NCBI GenBank assembly: GCA_002914845.1
Contig: JXTC01000378.1
Location: forward strand, 70,924 to 134,923
Length of the DNA: 64,000 bases
Source of the DNA: Trema orientale
Lineage: Eukaryota > Streptophyta > Magnoliopsida > Rosales > Cannabaceae
Reading direction: 5' to 3'
Positions 45,834-57,160 of the stretch are shown here, piece after piece (the stretch's first letter is position 1; each line of letters opens with the position of its first letter). A model generated the notes under the pieces. That model was not told the DNA's origin. It did no database searches and saw nothing but the letters and a program-made list of their open reading frames with translations. Position numbers and translations under genes: made by a program.

Positions 45834-47244
45834 ATGGATGAGAGGCAGATTATATTGATATACCTATATGCAAGGCAGCTGCACTATAGAAGAATTATCA
45901 TGTGTATCATGATTTTAGTAAATGTCTATGTTATGCTTTATAAACATTACGAAAAATATATTCTCAAAAATCATACACTTGTTAGACATGAGAGTCGTTT
46001 GAGTGTGTTGAACAGCATGATAGGTCATAATGACATAGAATGTATGAATCAACTTCGAATGGATAGGAGAACATTTAGTCTGTTATGTGAATTACTTCGT
46101 GTTGAGGGAAGATTGAAAAATAATGGTTCAGTTAGTGTAGAGGAGCAAGTTTGTATGTTTTTACATGTGCTTGCTCATCACATGAAGAATAGGACAATCC
46201 ACAATAGGTTTATGCGATCAGGGAAGACTATTAGTAGGCATTTCAATTCTGTTCTAAATGGAGTCTTGAGGTTACAAGGTAACTTACTCCAAATGCCAGC
46301 TCCTATACCCGAAAATTGTACTGATGGAAGATGGAGGTGTTTTAAGGTATGTCTACAGGTTGACGTTAAGTGTCACATAAATGGAAATTTTTGACATGAA
46401 ATATTGAAATTGACTTGATATTGCTTATTATTTGGATAGAATTGTTTGGGAGCCTTAGATGGAACATATATTAAGGTGCATGTACCAAGTGTTGACAAGC
46501 TAAGATATCGAACAAGGAAAGGTGAAATTGCAACAAATGTCTTAGGTGTTTGTGATCGAGATATGAGGTTTATATTTATGTTCCCAAGTTGGGAAGGATC
46601 TGCATCTGACTCTCGAGTTCATAAAGATGCATTAACTAGGCCAAATGGGTTAAGAGTGCCTACCAGTAAGTGAGTAATTTGGAGTCTTTTTTTAGTCAAG
46701 TTATAACAATTGAAAACTAAGAGGACCTTTTACTTTATTATTTTTCTTTTTATGTTAGGGTATTATTATCTTGTGGATGGTGGGTACATAAATGGTGAAG
46801 GATTTCTTGCACCTTATAGGGGGACACGATATCATTTGTCAGCATGGACACAGAGTGATGCCCCAATAAGCCACCAGGAATATTTTAACATGAAGCATGC
46901 ATCGGCAAGAATTGTCATAGAACGTTGTTTTGGGTTATTGAAGATCTATACAAAGGAGTCCATGTTTTTATCCAGTAAAGACTCAATTTCGGATAATCAC
47001 TGCATGTTGTTTAATACACAATCTCATTAGGAGAGAAATGTCATCTGATCCAGTTTTGCACGAGTTAGAAATCATAGAAAATCAGCAACAAAGTCAGCAA
47101 CATAATGGCTAGCAAAATGATCAAAACTTGCAAGAATAAGAAATTATTGGATCCATTGAATCATCAAATGAGTGTGCTGTATGGAGAGATAACTTAGCAA
47201 CACAAATGTATGATGAATGGAGAGCAACTAGAGCGGGTCATTAG
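45834..47244 (+). pseudogene. Harbinger DDE transposase, three exons, frameshifted near the C-terminus
   Basis: Exons are 45834-46346, 46440-46665 and 46759 onward, with introns AAG|GTATGT..GGATAG and ACCA|GTAAGT..TGTTAG. The protein has the helix-turn-helix part (CMNQLRMDRRTFSLLCELLR, GKTISRHFNSVLNGVL) and the DDE nuclease domain: first Asp in [15 protein letters not shown], second Asp in GSASDSRV, Glu in [12 protein letters not shown]. It would cut and reinsert the element together with the Myb-like partner. A small deletion near 46950 shifts the frame; the expected C-terminal sequence ([20 protein letters not shown]) is still readable in another frame up to 47244, with further stops at 47110 and 47137. 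The catalytic triad is intact but the C-terminus is lost. Confidence 0.9.
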
Positions 47245-47454
47245 GCATGGAAATTTAATTAAAACTTTTACTTGAGTGAATCATTTCTTTACTAGAATTT
47301 AATTTTCCAAAGAAAAATATTTGTATTTGGCTATTTTAGTACTCTTTTTATTTTTTTGTGATAATATTTGACGTATTAAAGGACTATTTCATCTCTTTTA
47401 TCTTTTTTTCATGCTCTTTTGGTTATAATATGCAAAATATGTTATTGTTTAGAA

Positions 47455-48426
47455 ATGGAAGTTGGAGATAATAGTCAGAATGTTGAGCGACTAAAAAGGG
47501 CGAGTAGACGTATATGGACCAAGTAGGAAGAAGATGCGTTTGCGACTATTCTTGAAGATCTAGTGATAAAAGGTTATCATTGTGATAATGGAAGCTTCAA
47601 ACCTAGCACAAATTTCATCATAGAGAAGGATTTAACTAATATCTTCCTTATTTGTGGAATAAAGGCTAATCCTCACATAGACTCAAAAATGAAAGTATTG
47701 AGAAAACAATATAGCATAGTGTATGACATGCTTAGTAAGAGTGGGTTTGGATGGAATGATGTGAAAAAGTGCGTGGAGATTGATAGTGAAGAAGTATGGC
47801 AATCATATGTTCAGATTTGATATATTAATTTATTAGTTAATTTTTAGAGTTAAATGTTTTATATTAAAACTTACATTTGTTTTATTCTTGTTATAGCACC
47901 ACAAATAAGCAGAAGGATGGAAGGAAGACCCTTTCCACTATATGAAAAATTGATGAACATCTATGGAACAGATCGTGCAAATGGACAAGGAGCTAAAACT
48001 CCAGCTGATATGCCTGAGGACATCAATTGAAATCATGTCATTGACGATATGGGAGATGAAGAAGAGTCTCTCAACCAAACATCAAGTACTAATTCTACAT
48101 TATCATCTCGCCGAAAAAGGAAAAAACCATCTGATAATATAAGCGAAGGATTGGGAAAACTTGCTGAATCATTTGACAAGATGATGGAAAAATCAAATGA
48201 GCAAGTGGAGAAGATAGTTGAGGTTATAGTTGAGAGTGGAAGGAAAAAGGAACATGATCAACATAACTTCACGTGGGAGGAGCTCACGAGGCTGGAGATA
48301 CCTGTAGAAGTTTGTATTGATGCGTTGGACATCATTGTTGCAAAACCATGGACTGTTAGTATCTTTAATTCCCTATCTGATGAGAAAAAAGTTGAGTTTG
48401 TTATGTCGCTCTTGAGGAAGAAATAA
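47455..48426 (+). pseudogene. Harbinger Myb/SANT-like DNA-binding protein, with nonsense mutations
   Basis: It starts MEVGDNSQNVERLKRASRRI. The Myb/SANT-like domain follows: IWTK, then a TAG stop at 47524 in place of a sense codon, then EEDAFATILEDLVIKGYHCD, NPHIDSKMKVLRKQYSIVYD, SGFGWNDVKKCVEIDSEEVW. An intron of about 70 bp follows (acceptor TTGTTATAG at 47889-47897; its donor is mutated or unclear). Exon 2 reads RRMEGRPFPLYEKLMNIYGT, meets TGA at 48028, then continues in frame from MGDEEESLNQTSSTNS through SRRKRKKPSDN to LRKK. In PIF/Harbinger elements this protein binds the ends and helps the transposase enter the nucleus; that role is known for the family and inferred here. Two in-frame stops make it non-functional. 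Confidence 0.85.
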
Positions 48427-49123
48427 ATTAAAGAATCTAGTATTTCTTTTTAGTATCATTTTATATTACTTTGGATGATGACTAGTGAAGATAATTAAAT
48501 ATGTATGGAGGATATAATATGATTAGTATTATGTTTTTATATGTCTAACTTTATTTTTTTGTTGTTTCATTTTATTACTAATTGTCTTTTTCCTTTTTTT
48601 CTTGTCATTTTTTATTTAACCAATCAGGCTAAACTTATACAATTAAGTTACCATAAAATAGCTTAGCTTTTATTTTATATATATTCCCATTTTCTTAGCA
48701 ATTTACTTCTATGAGTTCAGCAAAATTTCTGTTAGAAAAGAACATATAATTAATAAGAATGACTTTATAATTTAAAAAAAAAATTTAAATTATTTATAAA
48801 AATAAAAGATAATTTTAATTAATTTATTTCCAAAATAAAGTTTTAAAGTTGTATTTTTCTAAATTCATTTTTAAAAATTGTATTTTTTTAAATTAATTTT
48901 TAAAATTGGTATTTTTCCAAATTATTTAAACCTTGAAATTAGTTATTTATTTAAAAATATGAAACATGCATGTTAATCCCATCCTTACAAAAAGTAGTAC
49001 ACCAAACATAGGATAGGATTAGACTATAATCCTATTCCATTCCATCCAATCCAATCCAATCCAATCCAATCTTTTAAAATAGTCCATTCTAATCCTATCC
49101 TATCCTGCATACCAAACGAGGCA
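48427..49123 (+). other. 3' non-coding part and right terminal repeat of the Harbinger element
   Basis: AT-rich sequence ending in CCAATCCAATCCAATCCAAT repeats (about 49046-49072) and the inverted terminal repeat that ends ATACCAAACGAGGCA. Confidence 0.75.
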
Positions 49124-49271
49124 TTAAAGAATGCGTCCGCAGTGAGGAACCTTTAGTGCCATTCATCTAAACTTGAAAATGGTAACTAGTAGACTTCCTC
49201 TGTCTTTTACGGTTTTTTATTTTTGTGAACCCTACTTTGGTGAACAGACTAAAAAAAAAAAAAAAAAAAAA

Positions 49272-49808
49272 AGTCCATGTCACAAATGGTCCTTGATCTA
49301 TCTGACTTGTGCTAATATGGTCCCCAAAATTCTAATCATGACAATATTTAAGCCCCAAAATTATCCAGTTTGAAGCGATTTGGTTACTGGACTATTTAAA
49401 TTACAATTTGTTGTTGAATTTCTGACCACAAACACATATGAGAAGCACATTGTACCATCTGAAAAGTGCATTTAAAACAAAAATAAACTGAGCAAAAGGA
49501 TTCAGAAAGAATAGAAGACGTACTATTTACATTTTTTAGGGTTCTTAAAGCTACAAATTTAGATAAAAATTTTCTGTGATTGTTTATTTTTATGATTTAA
49601 ATTCTAAAATTACCTTTCAAATACACTTTTAGATACTACCACTTGCTCTTCATTGCTCATAAATTTAGTAAGAAGTTACAATTTAGATTAGTCGAGGGAC
49701 CTAATTGCTTCAAATAAGATAATTTAGGGGCTTAATTGCTACAATTGAAATTTTGAGGGCTAATTTGCCATAACTTGGATCGCTCAAGGATCATTTGTGC
49801 CAGTTATC
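49272..49808. mobile_element. MITE with long terminal inverted repeats
   Basis: The left arm CACAAATGGTCCTTGATC (from 49281) is mirrored by the right arm, which read inverted is CACAAATGATCCTTGAGCGA. The arms stay alignable for roughly 130 bp through AATATGGTCCCC / AATTAGCCCTC, TTTAAGCCCC / ATTAAGCCCC and TTTGAAGCGATTTGGT / TTTGAAGCAATTAGGT. An A-run precedes it. Non-coding. It resembles the element at 17536-18036 in design. Confidence 0.7.
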
Positions 49809-50143
49809 CCAAAAAAAATCCCACAAGCATATGCCAACTAGGTTAACCCGTACCGTAAACTAACCTCGTATGTTTTTTTAATTATGAATTTATTTTGTGA
49901 TTAATTAGTTTGTGGTGAGAGAAGAATTTCTACAAAAGATGGGACCTTTTAAGAAATAATGCTTATTTGAAAAAGGACTAAACTAAGAGAATTTATAAAA
50001 TGTCTTGATGTGACTACAATTTCATTAATTATTAAGTCTATTTTATAATTCTAAAAACTTATGAGTCAAAGATTCTTTTTTATTGCTGCTAATTGGTTGC
50101 CATGTTGTCATGTAGATTACTTTAGTTGAAGAGCAATACTTTA

Positions 50144-50313
50144 GAGCATCATTGGTGTCCAACACCACATGAAATAAAACTCTGTTATTAGTTGATTATA
50201 ATCAGTAAACTGAGTTCCATGTGGGTCCTTCCTGAAGTGTAACTATACTCAGCTTGTGACAAACTGACACATCATGTGGTATTAATTCCATATAATGTCT
50301 CTTAGCATTGCTC
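50144..50313. mobile_element. Tourist-like MITE
   Basis: About 170 bp flanked by TTA (50141-50143 and 50314-50316). Terminal GAGCATCATT at the left is answered by GAGCAATGCT read inverted at the right. TTA duplications are typical of PIF/Harbinger-related Tourist MITEs. The inverted repeat is short, so confidence is moderate. Confidence 0.5.
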
Positions 50314-50420
50314 TTAGTTGAAACTCCTTTATTGAAACACATTTATACATATAGATATATATATATGGTCTTTTATAATATAATAATAAATAGATTAAAT
50401 AACACCGAAAACCCATCAGA

Positions 50421-50442
50421 TCTCTCTCTCTCTCTCTCTCTC
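50421..50442. repeat. CT dinucleotide microsatellite
   Basis: Eleven CT/TC units, followed by a short CA run and a C-run. Confidence 0.95.
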
Positions 50443-51690
50443 ACACACCCCCCCCAACAAATGCTAATACACTCATCAAACAATCATACTCAAGCCATAT
50501 TAACGGTGATTATACTGTACATGCTTCAAAAAGTTATCCTCATAGATTTCACAAAGGATATAACTACGTTCCTACAAATAGAACCAACATCATAAGCTCT
50601 CCATTTAGTTCTCCACTACACCAAAGGTATCTCCTGAAATCAAAAAGTCTTTTGCATAGGTTGTAATAGAGCCACTAGGTACTGGTTGACGAATAAAAGA
50701 AAAGGATGAAGCAAAGGTTCTAAACATTTCATGGAGATAGAGACATCATTAAATTTTCAAGAAATACTTCTCTTAACCCATAAAAACAGAGGCTAGATTT
50801 CATTTTGTTAGGCCTATACTTCATTCTGAACAACCTTGCAACATCTAAGATAAATTATTCATAATTAAAACGGTTATTTATTTATTTTCTTTTTTTTCAT
50901 ACGTCTTCTTTTTTTTTTCTTTTTATCTCTTTCTATTCAAAATTTTTTCGTATATTGAATGACTCTCCACATTCTCTCCTGTACTTCCACTTATGAGTCT
51001 AAATTCTCCCATATACGTATCCTTTGATCCTAATCTAATTTCTTTCAAGCTCCTCTTAGTGCCTCTTACTCTATTCAATCATAGTAGCAGGGGTAGGATA
51101 AAACTATCTTTGAAGCTAGGTAAGATAATGTGGTTAACTAAATGAAAAGATCTATATGTACGCTCAAATTGGCTAACAAGGGGAATGTCCTTAAACATTA
51201 ATTAAGGAACTAGCTTATCTGGCTATAATGTTGAAAACCTAATGCTTTAATCATTTTTCAGGTAATACTCGATTAGTTATTCACCTCAAAAGACCTCTAG
51301 AAAAGTTCTAACATTAGTTCTAACTCATAAAGACCTAGACAATATTCAAGGTGAAGCTAAAAAAATTAAGTTATCTAGTATGTTCTACTCTGGACCACAT
51401 ACCATGGCTACTGTGCATAAAATTTTGTCTAATCATTACCAAAGCATATTAATTCAAAAATAACATCAAGATTCTAAATAATACTCATAATCAATCAAAA
51501 TCATAACAGAAATGCTCAATTTTCATCACAGAATTTGGAAGGTATTCTAAGACTCAAAAACACAACTAAAAATGAAGGAAAGACTTATAGCATGCACACA
51601 CATACATACACACACTTAAACCCTATATTGTCCTCAATTGTAGTACTAAAATCTCTAATACAGGAATTAAATGTAGAAGAGAATAAAATA
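50443..51690. other. Intergenic spacer
   Basis: No gene supported on either strand. It has T-rich runs near 50880-50930 and a CA-rich stretch near 51595-51615. Confidence 0.4.
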
Positions 51691-51699
51691 ATAAAATAA

Positions 51700-52840
51700 A
51701 ACTAATTAAAATAAATTAAAAGAAACTGGAAAGAGAAACAGTAAGAGTAAGAAAATTCAAATCTAGTTTTTGGCATGCTCCGCATCTTCTCCCTACATTC
51801 ATTGGAATACCTCCCGATCAGTGTCTCATTTCGTGGCCCCAGCCCGACATTGACGCGCTTCAAACCGCATCTTTCTCCCATAATATGTATCAAACAACAC
51901 TATATATGAGTCTTGGTTATGAATGCTCTCAAGCTTGGTAAGATTGAAAGTATTTTGACCCATTGCTCCAGCGGGACTCCACTTGGAATGATTTTTGATA
52001 GAAATACATAATTTTCAGTTCAAGCTCATGGATGACAAAGTAATGTGATGATGGCATGGGAGGGAGATACGGATCTGTTAGTGGTCTATATGATTATACC
52101 AACATTGATGAGCTCATATCAGTGGTGATAGTGGCTTTTTTATCCTCTAATAGTTTATGTGCTTCTTTTTCGTCATGGTGATCATCACCATGATCATCAC
52201 AATCTTCATACCAACATAACTTTATCTCCTTACGACAGGCTTCCCTAATCATTGTCAACTCCTCAAAAGTTGGAGAGGCTATTCTTAGTTCCTCCACGTG
52301 TTGTGTAACTCCATCCTATCTCTCACAAGGTCGTGGCATAATAATATCTTCATACTTGTAATAAGCACGATCTCAAGATCTCTCAGCACACCCAATGGCT
52401 CAATCAAAGTTGAATTACTCTTCCAACTATGGCTGTCGTTTGAGCAATTCCAACTGTGATAGTCAAACTCAGCCATATTCTCCAACATCCAATTAGCTTT
52501 ATCTATAGATTTTTGACTGAAAAATGTGATACTATCACTGTTTTCTACCCAACATTGCATTGCGACACATAGCACATTGAGAAAAATTTACCATCGTGAC
52601 TCTTTGGAGAATCTATGACAAGAAAATTGATCGACCAACTCCTTTTATCTCTACCAAGTCCTAAATAATAACTCCACGTCTTGTTGGGCAAAATTCAAGA
52701 GTACCTGTCAATAATACATCTTAAAATATCTCGAATAATTAAAATAAAAAAAAGAATAAGAAAAATTGAAAATGAAAAGAAAATTAAATAACAAATAAAA
52801 AAATAAAAAGAAAGAACTAATAGTAAAATAATTAAAAATC
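51700..52840 (-). pseudogene. Gag remnant of a Tat/Athila-like gypsy element
   Basis: Minus-strand pieces downstream of the primer site at 52844 resemble Tat/Athila gag: KELVDQFSCHRFS near 52640 (family FKDLLRKCPHHGFP), then SIDKANWMLENMAEFDYHSW (family AW.L.E.MA.N.YQW) at 52285-52575. The later piece 52094-52297 has a charged ELRIASPTFEELTMIREACR stretch of unknown role. Stops and frame changes throughout. Confidence 0.55.
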
Positions 52841-52843
52841 AAT

Positions 52844-52861
52844 TCCCCGACAACATTGCCA
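52844..52861 (-). other. tRNA-Asp-type primer-binding site of a gypsy element
   Basis: The plus strand reads TCCCCGACAACATTGCCA, matching 14 of 18 bases of the 3' end of plant tRNA-Asp (which ends TCCCCGGCAACGGCGCCA). This is the primer site used by Tat/Athila elements. It lies 4 bp from the LTR edge at 52866 and fixes the element as minus-strand. Confidence 0.75.
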
Positions 52862-52865
52862 AAAT

Positions 52866-53952
52866 TTGGTATCATTGAACCACAAAATTAAATCCTTCAT
52901 ATTCCTACGGAACAAGCTCTTTATCTAGATTTTATTAATTAAATAACCTCAAATACTCTTAGTCTAATCTAATCAATATGCTAAGTAGGGAAAAATCGAC
53001 TAATCTAGGTAATCATCTCACAAGCTTAGAATCTTTAAGCTAGGCATATTTTTCATCATAATTAACCAATCGATTAGCATAATTCAGCTAACTATAATTT
53101 GCTACAAAGAATTAGAAAACCTAGACAATTATGGATCTCAGGTTTTAGCCTAGATATAGAAATCTATTAAGTATTATTTAGTTGTATAACTAGATAATTA
53201 GAAAAGAATCATAAACACATAAGCATAGAAGAATATTATAAGTAATTTCAAATGAGTAATTGATATGCATACATATAAAATTTGGAAAATAATAAATTCA
53301 ACATCATGTCTAGGACTTGAAAATTGCCTTTAACCTAAATAGGACCTAACCTAGCAAGTTCAAATAATTTAACAATGAAACCATTGTGCTAAAACAATAA
53401 AAAAAAGAAAAAAGGAAGGAGAAAGAAAAGAAAAACAGCAGACAATCGTGGCGGAGAACTCCTGGACTTCAAGCTCTTTATCTCCAATTGATTCTCTCCT
53501 CCTTTGGGTTTTAATATGTTTCTATGTGTCGAAGGTCTCCCAAGTATGGCCTAAATTGCCTATTTATAGTGGAAGTAATGCCAGTGGTATTTTGTAAGTT
53601 TTCACACACTTCTGGAGTTCGGAAACCTAAAAACTCTCAAAGTCAATTAAGTCTAGCTGAGCTAGAGCCGCATGCTAGGATTTGGGCTTGCGGCACCCAC
53701 ATTCTAGAGGTCTTTTCTAAGCTAGCATGCAACGCCAGTAGTTCAGCACTGCGGCTGGCTATTTTTGTTGAATTTTCTTAGTTTTATCATTTTAGCTCCT
53801 TTTTTTCCCCCATTTCAGCTCCTTTTCATTCCTTCTCCTCTAAAACACCTAGAAAACATAAAAACAACATAAACAACCTAGAAATAACAAAAAAAATAAC
53901 AAAATAACATAGTGGAATAGATCTAATAATTAACACACATAAGCACTTATTA
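52866..53952 (-). repeat. 5' LTR of a Tat/Athila-like gypsy element
   Basis: It starts TGGTATCATTGAACC next to the primer site and ends near AAGCACTTATTA. It shares with the other copies the GC-rich block (CTTGCGGCACCCACATTCTA, GCAACGCCAGTAGTTCAGCA) and the exit block TTTCAGCTCCTTTTCATTCC. The left entry block is more diverged. Confidence 0.7.
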
Positions 53953-54751
53953 GCCTAGCACCAAGGTCTAGCACCCTAAACTTGTCAAAGACTACATATA
54001 ATGGTGGCACCACTATCATCCACCATTTCAATTCCAGCCAACTTGGAATTTTGATGTTCCATGAGTCTTTTCAAATTCCAAAATAGGTTGGGGTTCAACT
54101 ACTCATCTTTGATTGATTTCGTTTTAATTTACAAATTGAGGAACTTTAGAATATTTAAAGTTCTATGTTTAAGACCACCAAAAAATTGAATCATGATGGA
54201 TTTGGTCAGTGGAATTGAACCCCAAAAAAAAAATGTTTTGATGAGATTGGATATTGGATATGTTTTAAATTGCTCTAGGTGTCATGGATATCATTTTTAT
54301 ACAGGTATTATTTTCGGTTTAGTTGAAACATAGTTGTTATGTTGTTAAATTTTCAGTAAGCCAAAATGGGATTTAAAATGAACACCAAAGCATGTTTAGA
54401 TCAATTATGTATTGCATGGCTAATCTTTATATATTGTTAATATTACACATATCATAGGAATCACACATGAGTTCTGTCTTAGGCATCACAGGTTTAGTAG
54501 GCGGCATTACCTCACCCCTATGAGAACCTATAAACCTGTCCAGGGTACTCTAATTATCCCTACTCTATAGATATAGGACTCAGTTGCCCGTTAGTTCGGT
54601 AGGTATAGGCACATGCATGTTCTCTAATTTTCTAGGATAAGAATCAAGTAGAGAGTACTTAGTATATATAGTACGAGTTATTTTGGTTCGTGATAAGAGG
54701 ATAAGAGTTTATGAGTTGAGTTAATTTGCGATATGTACATTATAATGTTTT
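53953..54751. repeat. Left part of an LTR-like sequence split by copia C
   Basis: No gene. Together with 59748-60300 it looks like one old gypsy-type LTR. The GC-richer part near 54480-54640 (GGTTTAGTAGGCGGCATTAC) resembles such LTRs. The classification is inference. Confidence 0.35.
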
Positions 54752-55025
54752 TGAAGCGTAAATTAGAAGAGGAAAAACTCTCTAATTCATCTCATTATTT
54801 TCAATCAATATTACAAACTTAAATAACCAAAAGCAGAAAACTACTCTGCTGAAAATCAGCAGTTAAATCAGGAAAATAAAACAAAGAAGATAGGGAATCA
54901 ATTGAATAAAATTGATATCCCTTTATTTTAGGTAACAAAATAAAACTAATTCCTAAAAATCTGATTACAGTAGACTTCTAGAAACAGCCTATAACCAACA
55001 GGCTCATACCTAAATACGGCCAACA
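54752..55025 (-). repeat. 3' LTR of copia C
   Basis: Direct repeat of 59474-59747, equal in length. Confidence 0.94.
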
Positions 55026-55075
55026 CTCCCTATTAAGTTGGTGCGAAGATATCAATCATGCCTAACTTACTAACT

Positions 55076-56460
55076 TGAAATTCAAATGGTTGTCTTAATA
55101 GGCTCTTGGTTAGAATATCTGCTACTTGTTGTATAGTCGGAACAATGGAGTACAAATTACCCCTTCTTCAAGTTTTTCTTTAATAAAGTGTCTATCAATC
55201 TCTGTCATGAAGAACTGGATTGTAAGTAATACTTATGCCTGTCTTGTTGTCACAATACATTTTCATAAGAAGGATGACTGGTTTCTTGAGTTCTTGTAAT
55301 ACTCTTTTTAGCCAAAGTATTTCACAAAATCCTTGAGCCATTGATCTATACTCAGCTTCAGTGCTACTTTTGGCAACTACATTTTGGCTTTTACTTCTCC
55401 GTGTGACTAAATTGTCCCATAAGAATATACAATAACCTGATGTAGATCTTCCATCAGTGATTGAACCTGCTCAGTCTGCATCTTTATATACTTTAATTCC
55501 TCTCTTCTCATTTTTCTTAAAAAGAAGTCCTTTTCCTGGTGTGCCTTTCAGATATCTCAGGATTCGATATACAGCTTCTAGATGTTCCTCATATAGAGAG
55601 TGCATAAACTGACTAATCATGCTTACAGCAAAAGCAATATCAAGTCTAGTATGAGATAAATAAATCAATCTCCCAAGTAGCCTTTGATACCTACTTGTAT
55701 CAAATGGAACCCCATCTTTCACTTCTCCTAGTTTAGTATTGACTTCAACTGAAGTGTTAGATGGTTTGCATCCACTCATTCCCGTTTCTTTTAAGAGATC
55801 TAAGATGTACTTCCATTGTGACACTATAATACCTTTCTTTGATCTTGCAACTTCCATACCAAGAAAGTATCGTAACTGTCCCAAATCTTTAACCTCAAAC
55901 TCCTTCACTAAACCATTCTTCAGTCTGCTCATTTCTTCAACGTCATCTCCTGTCAGAATTATGTCATCTATATAGACAATCAAGACTGAGATCTTCCCCT
56001 TGGTAGAGTATTTTGTAAAAAGAGTATGATCAGATTGTCTTTGGCTATATCCTTGGCTCTTGACAAATTTTGTGAATCTCTCAAACTAAGCTCGAGGTGA
56101 CTGTTTGAGGCCATATAGTGATTTTTTTAATTTGCACAACTTAGATCCAAACTTCTCAGTGAACCCAGGTGGTGGAGCCATATAAACCTCTTCCTCCAAG
56201 TCTCCATTCAGGAAAGCATTCTTCACATCTAACTGTTTTTATGACCAATCAAGATTGGCTGCTACAGATAAGATTACTCGGATGATTTTTAACTTTGCGA
56301 CAGGAGAAAAAGTTTCTGAATAGTCCACTCCATAAGTTTGAGTAAAACCCTTAGCCACTAACCAAGCCTTGTATCTCTCCAAGGATCCATCTGAGTTGTA
56401 CTTTATAGTTAATACCCATTTACAGCCAACAACTGTCGTTCCATGTGGTAGTTCCACTTT
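55076..56460 (-). pseudogene. Copia C reverse transcriptase and RNase H, broken
   Basis: RT starts [40 protein letters not shown] and [15 protein letters not shown] (56239-56457). After a break it continues MIVYIDDIILTG, with the YIDD catalytic box intact at 55963-55974, then KDLGQLRYFLGMEVARSK and YRILRYLKGTPGKGLLFKK. RNase H follows in another frame from about 55490 to 55076. The middle RT part around 56000-56230 carries a stop near 56087 and another at 56238. Confidence 0.88.
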
Positions 56461-56499
56461 CTCCCAAGTAGCATTTTTTTTCTAGAGCTCTCATCTCCT

Positions 56500-57150
56500 C
56501 AGATATAGCTTCCTTCCATTCAGGGACTTTTAAAGCTTCTTATACATTATTGAGAATGACAACACTAGGCACTTGTGAAATAAAAGTACAATAAGAAGGT
56601 GAAACATTTTTATAAGAAACGAAATTAGACACAGGATATTTTGTACAAGCCCTAACACCTTTTCTAAGAGCAATGGGAAGATCAAGTTGATTTGAAGAAT
56701 TTGACTCAGAATTACCTGAAGGATTATCATCAGGAATCTCTGACAGATCATTGTTGACATCATGATCTTACCTCGGATCAGATTCTTGGGAATGCTTCAA
56801 GACAGTACCCTTCTTCTTTTGAGCTTGATACTCTTTTGAATACACAAGACCTTTATATCATTTTTCATTTATTTCAGTTTCAGTATTTTGATTTTGAAAT
56901 GGCATTAGCGAAGGTTGTTCATTATTTTCAGGATTTAACTCATCTGTGTTTTCTTCTTTATTTTCGTTAAATAATTGTGTCTGCAAAATATCATCATTAG
57001 TAAACTCAATACTCAAATTAGAACCATCTAAAAATACATCTTCACTACTGCTCTCCCCCTAAAGAGGAGAATTATGATAGTATGATTGTCCCTCAAAAAA
57101 CGTGACATCCATTGACACAAACATTTTTCGTAGAATTGGGTCAAAACATT
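56500..57150 (-). pseudogene. Copia C integrase-RT linker, broken
   Basis: Low-complexity Ser/Leu/Asn-rich sequence in several frames between the integrase core and RT. Copia polyproteins have a variable linker here, and no domain is expected. Confidence 0.55.
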
Positions 57151-57160
57151 TATAGCCTCT

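Larger units (their letters stand above)
42162..49123 (+). mobile_element. PIF/Harbinger transposon, full length, two genes, decayed
   Basis: The terminal inverted repeats are GGGCATGTTTGGAATGC at the left and TGCCTCGTTTGGTATGC read inverted at the right, followed by GGATTGGATAGGAT-type subterminal repeats on both sides. Both ends are flanked by TTA (42159-42161 and 49124-49126), the Harbinger target. Inside, on the same strand, are a three-exon DDE transposase (45834-47244) and a Myb/SANT-like gene (47455-48426). Both carry disabling mutations. About 3.6 kb of non-coding sequence precedes the transposase. A short gap (8 N) is at 43067-43074. Confidence 0.93.

Noticed and set aside
53524..53781. 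85-codon plus-strand frame
   Set aside because: Lies inside the gypsy LTR at its GC-rich block. Other LTR copies do not keep the frame.
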